Shown one piece after another: positions 6,650-11,191 of a stretch of 11,191 bases of DNA. The position numbers were made by a program, and so were the translations under genes. The notes under the pieces were generated by a model that worked only from the letters and a program-made list of their open reading frames with translations, had not been told where the DNA came from and ran no database searches. Each line of letters begins with the position of its first letter. Within the stretch, counting starts at the first letter, position 1. This DNA is from Alphaproteobacteria bacterium UBA3307 (GTDB lineage Bacteria > Pseudomonadota > Alphaproteobacteria > RF32 > CAG-239): contig DEST01000085.1 in assembly GCA_002361365.1 (NCBI GenBank), positions 1-11,191 of the forward strand, in the 5' to 3' direction.

Positions 6650-6798
6650 GGCGAGAGGTCGTCGGCGGAGTGTCGAAACTCCTCTCTTGAATATAACTCC
6701 TCTTAATGGGGAGCTGGCTGAATATATTGAATAAGCCGGACTGACAAGAGCAGTTTCGAACTCCCCGCTTCGAAGGAATTTGAGGCGGTTTTTGTTTT
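6650..6798 (+). ncRNA. Candidate structured RNA, about 150 nt, possibly 6S-like
   Basis: No reading frame of note fills this gap, yet it has a promoter, a long rod and a terminator. Rod: TCGAAACT (6673-6680) pairs with AGTTTCGA (6752-6759), extended outward by GGAGT/ACTCC (6667-6671/6760-6764) past a single bulged G. Inward it is extended by CTCTTG/CAAGAG (6684-6689/6745-6750) across a small internal loop. Inside are two possible hairpins: CTCC/GGAG (6697-6700/6710-6713) and CTGGCT/AGCCGG (6714-6719/6734-6739). Size and an end-to-end rod with unpaired AT-rich interior resemble 6S RNA, but I cannot match the 6S consensus by eye. It could instead be a leader of the downstream helix-turn-helix gene. 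Structured RNA likely; family unknown. Confidence 0.6.
6765..6798 (+). terminator. Strong intrinsic terminator
   Basis: CCGCTTCGAA (6765-6774) and TTTGAGGCGG (6779-6788) form a ten-pair stem (two G-U pairs) closed by a GGAA tetraloop, followed by TTTTTGTTTT. It ends the structured RNA and lies 28 bases before the helix-turn-helix ATG. Its first four bases also belong to the outer end of the rod. Confidence 0.85.
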
Positions 6799-6825
6799 GA
6801 TTTAAGCAAAAGAGGAGTTCAAAAA

Positions 6826-7056
6826 ATGTCAAACAAAAGTTGTTGCTTTATGGATAAAGAAACGTTGCGCGAAATCGGCTATGAGCTGTGGAAATTGCGT
6901 AAACAGCGCGGAATGTATTTAAAAAGCGTGGCTTTTCAGACCAAATTGCCGGAGCGGGTGATTGAAGGAATGGAAATCGGCAAATTTATCCAATACACCG
7001 CTTTTCGCCGTCTTACCGAATTTTACGGCAAAAAGATGCGTATTTCGTTTGAATAA
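6826..7056 (+). CDS. Small XRE-like helix-turn-helix protein
   Basis: A 76-residue protein, almost entirely one DNA-binding domain. Residues 13-75 follow the XRE/Cro pattern: IGYELWKLRKQRGMYLKSVAFQ, then the recognition-helix region (LPERVIEGMEIGK, 41-53), then a closing helix (TAFRRLTEFYGKKM). The short N-terminal tail holds a Cys pair (C6, C7). A strong AGAGGAG ribosome site lies eight bases before the ATG; the internal Met at residue 9 has none. Only 28 bases separate it from the terminator of the structured RNA and no separate promoter is visible there, so expression probably depends on read-through or a start inside the RNA region. Target and partner are unknown; there is no antitoxin- or phage-like neighbour. 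Confidence 0.8.
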   Translation: MSNKSCCFMDKETLREIGYELWKLRKQRGMYLKSVAFQTKLPERVIEGMEIGKFIQYTAFRRLTEFYGKKMRISFE

Positions 7057-7104
7057 GACATAATCCACTGTATGTCCGGAGTTTATTGATTCTTGTCTGT
7101 CGGC

Positions 7105-7150
7105 AAAACCAAAAATGGCAGTGTTCTATTCTTAAAAGAAATCCATTTGG
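7105..7150. terminator. Possible terminator between convergent genes
   Basis: CCAAAAATGG (7109-7118) and CCATTTGG (7143-7150) can pair with a two-base bulge, and TTCT/AGAA inside (7129-7132/7137-7140) forms a small apical hairpin. Read on the minus strand, the hairpin is followed by TTTT, which suits termination of the symporter gene. The pairing is imperfect and the U-tract short. Confidence 0.3.
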
Positions 7151-7186
7151 CGGCAAAGTGAGTGCTAATCAGAAGTTACGCATATT

Positions 7187-8575
7187 TCAGTTGATAAAAG
7201 CCATAATCAGCAAAATTGCCAATCCAACAGGCGCCACATAACGTAACGTCACCAAAAAATAGCGCGTAAACGCACTGGAAACGTGTGCGCTTCGGCGAAT
7301 ATTGTGAATAATCGGTTTCATTGCCTTATAGCCGACAAACAGTGCCATTGTTAATGATACTATAGTTGCCGTATAGGTTGAAACCAACCAATCTGCCAAT
7401 GTAAATAAATCACGTCCCAGAATCTTTATATCGGCTACTCCGGAAAATGATACTGCCACCATAGTAAAACAAAATCCGGTTATAAGCATTACCATAATTG
7501 CCGCGCTGTAGCGCTTTAATTTTAATTTATCCATCAGCAAGTTTGTCAAAACTTCAAAAATGGAAATGGTCGATGTAACAGTCGCAAGCAATAATAACAA
7601 ATAAAAACTCAAAGCCCAAAAATAACCGCCGGATAAGTGCTGAAACACATTTGGTAAGCTGATAAATGTCAACCCCGGTCCCGAGGTTGCCGATATTCCT
7701 GCTGCAAAAATCGACGGAATAATAATTACAGCGCTCAACAATGCCGCCAAAGTATCAAAAAATTCTATGTGCTTAACCGCTTTAAACATATTTTCTTTAG
7801 GCGAAAAATAAGAGCCGTAAACCAACAATGTTCCAAATCCGAGTGAAAGCGAAATAAATGCCTGTCCCAACGCTGCCGTAAAAGTATTTGCCAGCATTTT
7901 AAAACTAAATCCATCATCAGTAAAACCCCAATATTTAGGCTCCACCGTAAGCAAAAACTTAACTCCCGCATCTGCCCCGTTTAAGGTAAGAGAACGCATA
8001 CTGAGCAAGGCAAATATCACAAACAATATAGGCATTAAATAAAGACCGGTGCGTTCAATTCCCTTTTTGATGCCGGCAATAACAATCAGAGTCGTAACAA
8101 ACAAAAATATCAGTCCGCAAGCGAGCTGAATTGAAAAATTGTGCGTTAAACTTTCAAATTCTGTCGTCAACTGAGTTTGTTCAATATACATTAATTTCCC
8201 GCTGACGGCCTCCAAAAAATAATACAAAACCCAACCGGCAACCAAAAAATAAAACGACAAACACAGGGTAACACCTACCACTGCAAACCATCCGCCAAAA
8301 AACGACCATAGTTTCAGGTGAGACAAACCGACTTCTTTACCTATTACACTATATGCATCTACGCAATTACTCTTAGCAGTTCTACCAATAGCAATTTCAG
8401 CCACCATTAGCGGATTGCATATAATCAGCAAAATCAGCAGATAAACTAAGATAAAGCTTAAACCACCATATTGTCCGCATAAGTACGGAAAACGCCAAAT
8501 ATTACCTAAGCCGATTGCAGAGCCGGCCGCTGTTAAGATAAATCCCCACGATGAAGAAAATGTTTCTTTTTTCAT
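7187..8575 (-). CDS. Neurotransmitter:sodium symporter (SNF/NSS family) transporter
   Basis: Inner-membrane Na+-coupled transporter of the LeuT/MhsT family, most often for amino acids in bacteria. It has 462 residues and is rich in hydrophobic helices (about 11-12). The unwound TM1 signature GSAIGLGNIWRFPY (18-31) is complete, followed by CNPLMVAEIAIGR. The TM6 region AFISLSLGFGTLLVYGSY matches the family, and the later TSTISIFEVLTNLLMD is the usual TM8 Na+ site region. Its ribosome site AGGA lies about eight bases before the ATG. It is a single gene, convergent with the helix-turn-helix gene and divergent from the glycosyltransferase. The exact substrate cannot be told from sequence. Confidence 0.95.
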   Translation of the reverse strand: MKKETFSSSWGFILTAAGSAIGLGNIWRFPYLCGQYGGLSFILVYLLILLIICNPLMVAEIAIGRTAKSNCVDAYSVIGKEVGLSHLKLWSFFGGWFAVVGVTLCLSFYFLVAGWVLYYFLEAVSGKLMYIEQTQLTTEFESLTHNFSIQLACGLIFLFVTTLIVIAGIKKGIERTGLYLMPILFVIFALLSMRSLTLNGADAGVKFLLTVEPKYWGFTDDGFSFKMLANTFTAALGQAFISLSLGFGTLLVYGSYFSPKENMFKAVKHIEFFDTLAALLSAVIIIPSIFAAGISATSGPGLTFISLPNVFQHLSGGYFWALSFYLLLLLATVTSTISIFEVLTNLLMDKLKLKRYSAAIMVMLITGFCFTMVAVSFSGVADIKILGRDLFTLADWLVSTYTATIVSLTMALFVGYKAMKPIIHNIRRSAHVSSAFTRYFLVTLRYVAPVGLAILLIMAFIN

Positions 8576-8608
8576 TCTATATCCTAAAAATAATACAAAA
8601 TCAGCATG

Positions 8609-8636
8609 ATACTACACCATTAAATAAAAAATACAA
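8609..8636 (-). promoter_or_regulatory. Candidate symporter promoter
   Basis: On the minus strand TTGTAT (8636-8631) and TAGTAT (8614-8609) are separated by 16 bases. Transcription would begin about 30 bases before the symporter ATG. Both boxes are moderate matches only. Confidence 0.35.
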
Positions 8637-8708
8637 GTTATATTTTGTAAATAGAAGAATCTTAAATCTAAAAAATCACAAAAAACGAGAAAAATTGCTA
8701 CATTTAAT

Positions 8709-8737
8709 TTGACTTTTTACTTTTTGTGCCATATATC
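8709..8737 (+). promoter_or_regulatory. Candidate glycosyltransferase promoter
   Basis: TTGACT (8709-8714) and TATATC (8732-8737) are separated by exactly 17 bases, a good match to sigma-70 promoters and to the CTATAT-like -10 of alphaproteobacteria. The start would be near 8744, giving a leader of about 40 bases. Confidence 0.55.
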
Positions 8738-8783
8738 CTAAGTATAACTTTTTGCTTAATTCAATAATTTGTGTGGAGAAAAA

Positions 8784-9698
8784 ATGCCGCTCATTTCAGT
8801 AATTATTCCCGTTTATAATGTGGAACAACATCTTAAAAAATGCTTGAACAGTGTGCGAAAGCAAACTTTTAGTGATTTTGAAGTGATTTGCGTGAATGAC
8901 GGTTCAACAGATGGTTGCGCACAGATTTTAGAGCAATTTGCGGCAAAAGATAAGCGTTTTAAGGTTATAACACAAACAAATCAGGGACTTTCTGTAGCTC
9001 GCAACAATGGATTGGCTGTCGCAAAAGCCAAGCATATTGCTTATGTAGACAGTGATGATTTTGTGCATCCTCAATTTTTAGAAATATTGTATAAAGCATC
9101 GGTAGACAATGATGCCGATGTGTCGGGTTGTAACTTTTGTAAAATCTATGATGATGACAAACTACCGGATTTAAACTATGCCAAGCCTAAAGAATATCTA
9201 CCGGCACTCAATGTTTTGATGAATCGTAAAAACTTTATACATTTTAATGTGTGGAACAAACTTTATAAGCAGGAGCTTATTAAAGATATTCCGTTTGTGA
9301 ATGGGATTTATTTTGAAGATTGGGTGTATAATTGTTGCGTTTTTGCCAAAGCTCGGAATTTTGTGTGGGTGAACGAAAAGTTGTACGGCTATCGAATCTC
9401 GGATAATTCAATTATGCGTAGTAGTTTTAACCGTAAAAAACTTGAAGATTATGTGGTTGGTATCCATAGTGTGCGCAAATTTTATAAAGAGAAATATCCG
9501 GAACTTTGGCCTCTCGTGCGGGATACACGGATTGCCCGTACGGTTAAAATGATGATGAACAGTACGCGACGCAGCCATAACCGCAATTTGTTAGAAGAAG
9601 CTAAAATTGCACTTAAAAAATTGTACAATCTGAAACTTATCGGCTACAAAGGGCTGTCCTTGCCTAATAAAATTAAGCTGTTTTATTTTTTGCATTAA
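8784..9698 (+). CDS. Family 2 glycosyltransferase
   Basis: GT-A fold inverting glycosyltransferase of 304 residues, acting at the cytosolic face on surface polysaccharide, LPS or similar glycans. Visible are the N-terminal VSIIPVYN-type strand (ISVIIPVYNVEQHLKKCLNSVRKQT), the nucleotide-binding NDGSTD (D39), NQGLSVARNNGL, the metal-binding DSDD (89-92) and an ED pair (E178, D179, YFEDW) at the position of the catalytic base. The C-terminal third is basic and resembles the EpsJ/WcaA-like group. The ATG at 8784 has GGAG five to six bases upstream; a TTG 15 bases earlier is rejected. It stands alone, not in a polysaccharide cluster, and its stop overlaps the end of ymdB by four bases tail to tail. 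Donor and acceptor are unknown. Confidence 0.93.
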   Translation: MPLISVIIPVYNVEQHLKKCLNSVRKQTFSDFEVICVNDGSTDGCAQILEQFAAKDKRFKVITQTNQGLSVARNNGLAVAKAKHIAYVDSDDFVHPQFLEILYKASVDNDADVSGCNFCKIYDDDKLPDLNYAKPKEYLPALNVLMNRKNFIHFNVWNKLYKQELIKDIPFVNGIYFEDWVYNCCVFAKARNFVWVNEKLYGYRISDNSIMRSSFNRKKLEDYVVGIHSVRKFYKEKYPELWPLVRDTRIARTVKMMMNSTRRSHNRNLLEEAKIALKKLYNLKLIGYKGLSLPNKIKLFYFLH

Positions 9699-10477
9699 AT
9701 TTTTATTTGAGTAATTGCATCAGCTAGTCCGGTGTGATTGTTTGTTTCTACTAAAATAGCAAACAGAGAGCCTTTACCGGTAGCCGGAAGCAACCTTTCT
9801 GCTGTATACATACGGCGTAGGCGGTTAATGGGAGCCTGTTTGTCAAAACCCAAAACAGAATCATAGCAACCGCACATTCCAACATCGGTAATATATGCCG
9901 TACCTTGCGGCAATACACGAGCATCAGCCGTCGGCACATGAGTATGAGTACCGGCGACACATGAAACTTTGCCATCCAAATAATATCCGAGTGAAAGTTT
10001 CTCAGATGTAGCTTCGGCGTGAATATCCACCAATATGGCGTCAATGTTTTTGCCAAGAGTATAATTTTGCAAAATTGCATCAATAGTTTGAATCGGACAA
10101 TCAACAGCTTCCATGAATAAGCGTCCTAAAACTTGAATTATGAGAATTTTTTGCCCACTAGGCAGTTCAAACACAGTATATCCTCTCCCTGGATTGTTTG
10201 AAGGAATATTTGCAGGACGGATAATAAGCTTACATTCATCCAAATAAGAAATAATTTCTCGCTGATTGAGAAAATGATTGCCGGTAATCAATAAATCTGC
10301 ACCTTTGTTTAAAAAATCGCGGCAAATCCCTGGAGTAACGCCAAAACCATGTGCGGCATTTTCAACATTTAATATTATGGCATCTGCTTTATATTCTGAG
10401 CGTAAATATGATAAATTTTCAAGCACAACCTCTCGACCGGGGCGAGCAACAATATCTCCGCAATAAATTATTCTCAT
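9695..10477 (-). CDS. ymdB: YmdB-like metallophosphoesterase (TIGR00282 family)
   Basis: Dinuclear-metal phosphoesterase; the Bacillus YmdB and relatives hydrolyse 2',3'-cyclic nucleotides and affect RNA turnover and developmental choices. The protein has 260 residues, close to the family length. All metal ligands are present: D8, E39, N40, N67, H68, H153, H178 and H180, within CGDIV, NVENAA, GNH, DIHAEATSEK and GTHTHV. RPAN, GRGYTV and AYITDVGM are also typical. The family's GNHTWD reads GNHFLN here. The ATG at 10477 has AGGA seven bases upstream; an in-frame ATG two codons earlier is too close to it, and one at 10561 lies upstream of the promoter. Transcribed divergently from the Spy-like gene. 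Confidence 0.95.
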   Translation of the reverse strand: MRIIYCGDIVARPGREVVLENLSYLRSEYKADAIILNVENAAHGFGVTPGICRDFLNKGADLLITGNHFLNQREIISYLDECKLIIRPANIPSNNPGRGYTVFELPSGQKILIIQVLGRLFMEAVDCPIQTIDAILQNYTLGKNIDAILVDIHAEATSEKLSLGYYLDGKVSCVAGTHTHVPTADARVLPQGTAYITDVGMCGCYDSVLGFDKQAPINRLRRMYTAERLLPATGKGSLFAILVETNNHTGLADAITQIKI

Positions 10478-10498
10478 TTCCATATCCTTTCGAACAAA

Positions 10499-10526
10499 AT
10501 TATAACAAACTTTATGTCGGTTGCAA
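10499..10526 (-). promoter_or_regulatory. ymdB promoter
   Basis: Minus strand TTGCAA (10526-10521), a 16-base spacer and a perfect TATAAT (10504-10499), placing the start about 15 bases before the chosen ymdB ATG. TTGCAA is also the -35-like core in the two small-RNA promoters of this window. Confidence 0.6.
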
Positions 10527-10612
10527 TAAAAATATGTGCAAATCAAAAATGCTGATTGCAAAAAACATAAAAATATGCAAAAGTTAGTTGAATGATTAAG
10601 AGGGATGTTCTA

Positions 10613-11059
10613 ATGAATGCTAAAATATATGGAATGATAGCACTTATGTTATCTATTTTTACAAATTTTAATGCAATGGCACAACAATTGGAGGATACTG
10701 CATTGGCAAAACCGGTGTCTTTGTTGGCAGAAGATGCAGAAATCGTTGATTTAGAAAGCTTTGACCCGACAATAAGCTTTTATGTGCAAAATTTGAATTT
10801 AAGTCCTGAGCAATTAGACCAAGCGCAACGAATCAGTGAAGCCGAACAAGAAAAAAAAGAAAATTTATTGCGACAAATAGAGGCATTGCGCAAAGAAGCA
10901 TATAATTTGGAAGCCGGTAGTTTGATTGCATTTGAGGCAATATTGGATGATGCACAACGGGCAACTTTTCAGGAACTGCGTGTCGGCGTTGAAGAAAATT
11001 TTAATAAAGAAACGGAAAAAGTAAAAGATACTACTGATTTTATATCCAATAATCAATAA
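10613..11059 (+). CDS. Small secreted Spy/CpxP-like protein
   Basis: Predicted periplasmic protein of 148 residues. It begins with a signal peptide (MNAKIYG then a hydrophobic stretch) ending AMA before QQ, cleavage after about residue 23. The mature part is charged and helical. LNLSPEQLDQAQ (61-72) and ILDDAQRATFQEL (110-122) resemble the two LTxxQ motifs of Spy/CpxP chaperones, with a coiled segment (AEQEKKENLLRQIEALRKEA) between them. By family it may hold unfolded envelope proteins, but motif agreement is partial. The ATG at 10613 has GAGGG eight bases upstream; the ATG at 10592 lacks one and would extend the signal peptide awkwardly. It is divergent from ymdB and precedes a tRNA gene. 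Signal peptide firm, family moderate. Confidence 0.8.
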   Translation: MNAKIYGMIALMLSIFTNFNAMAQQLEDTALAKPVSLLAEDAEIVDLESFDPTISFYVQNLNLSPEQLDQAQRISEAEQEKKENLLRQIEALRKEAYNLEAGSLIAFEAILDDAQRATFQELRVGVEENFNKETEKVKDTTDFISNNQ

Positions 11060-11085
11060 GTTATACGATTGTTTGAATTTTTTTT
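11051..11085 (+). terminator. Weak candidate terminator of the Spy-like gene
   Basis: AATCAAT (11051-11057) can pair with ATTGTTT (11068-11074) with one mismatch, followed by GAA and eight T. The stem is weak and overlaps the stop codon; the T-run is the better part of the evidence. Confidence 0.35.
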
Positions 11086-11103
11086 ACAAAATATTGAAGA
11101 TTT

Positions 11104-11131
11104 TTGTTGCATTATAAAAAAAATGTATTAA
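11104..11131 (+). promoter_or_regulatory. Candidate tRNA-Pro promoter
   Basis: TTGTTG (11104-11109) and TATTAA (11126-11131) at 16 bases, followed by the tRNA start 15 bases later. Only moderate matches in a very AT-rich stretch. Confidence 0.35.
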
Positions 11132-11146
11132 AAGAGAGTGAGTTAT

Positions 11147-11191
11147 CGGAGTGTAGCTCAGCCTGGTAGAGCGCTACGTTCGGGACGTAGA
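11147..11191 (+). tRNA. tRNA-Pro (anticodon CGG), cut by the window end
   Basis: The first 45 bases of a tRNA. The acceptor strand CGGAGTG is followed by TA and the D arm (AGCTCAGCCTGGTAGAGC), then the anticodon stem CTACG/CGTAG with loop TTCGGGA, giving anticodon CGG, which reads proline CCG codons. The initial C and D-arm sequence also fit proline tRNAs of alphaproteobacteria. The variable loop, T arm and 3' end lie beyond the window. Confidence 0.95.

Noticed and set aside
7057..7076. GACATA/TATGTC hairpin right after the helix-turn-helix stop
   Set aside because: Six pairs with an eight-base loop and no T-run after it; too weak to call a terminator.
8769..8783. TTG start for the glycosyltransferase
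   Set aside because: The ATG at 8784 has GGAG at proper spacing and begins directly before the conserved ISVIIPVYN strand.
1..11191. CRISPR arrays, insertion sequences, prophage, attachment site next to the tRNA
   Set aside because: No spaced repeats, transposase, integrase or terminal inverted repeats were seen; the tRNA is cut off before its 3' end, so an attachment site there cannot be judged.

Overview
The window is AT-rich chromosomal DNA from an alphaproteobacterium. Support comes from the form of DnaX, RecR, YbaB (its N-terminus lines up with the Rickettsia type) and YmdB, and from a small 4.5S-type SRP RNA placed directly in front of dnaX. A host- or gut-associated, low-GC lineage is likely, but this is inference. 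No phage, insertion sequence, CRISPR array or other mobile element is visible; it reads as core chromosome with a few lineage-specific genes.

Layout. Positions 1-1109 (minus) hold an aminoglycoside-phosphotransferase-fold kinase. Positions 1297-4006 (minus) are a replication and repair operon: SRP RNA (ffs), dnaX, ybaB and recR, in the order also known from Bacillus. Positions 4065-5342 (minus) encode an LpoA-like periplasmic-binding-fold lipoprotein. Divergent from it, rsmI and yraN (5417-6602, plus) overlap by 8 bases. Positions 6603-6825 hold a promoter, a structured RNA of about 150 nt and a strong intrinsic terminator, followed by a small XRE-type helix-turn-helix gene (6826-7056). An SNF-family sodium symporter (7187-8575, minus) and a GT2 glycosyltransferase (8784-9698, plus) diverge from a 208-bp gap. 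The ymdB phosphodiesterase gene (9695-10477, minus) meets the glycosyltransferase tail to tail. A small secreted Spy/CpxP-like protein (10613-11059, plus) follows, and the window ends inside a tRNA-Pro(CGG).

The most notable signals are these. (1) A run of ten A residues in dnaX at the end of clamp-loader domain III, where a one-base slip in either direction gives a stop within a few codons, as expected for production of a short gamma-type subunit. (2) A probable unannotated structured RNA at about 6650-6798, which could be a 6S-like RNA or a leader/attenuator of the helix-turn-helix gene. (3) A 16-base element, identical in ffs and in that RNA, with the same 25-base offset to a TATAAT-like box, which suggests a shared promoter type for small stable RNAs. 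The rest is mostly ordinary housekeeping content.
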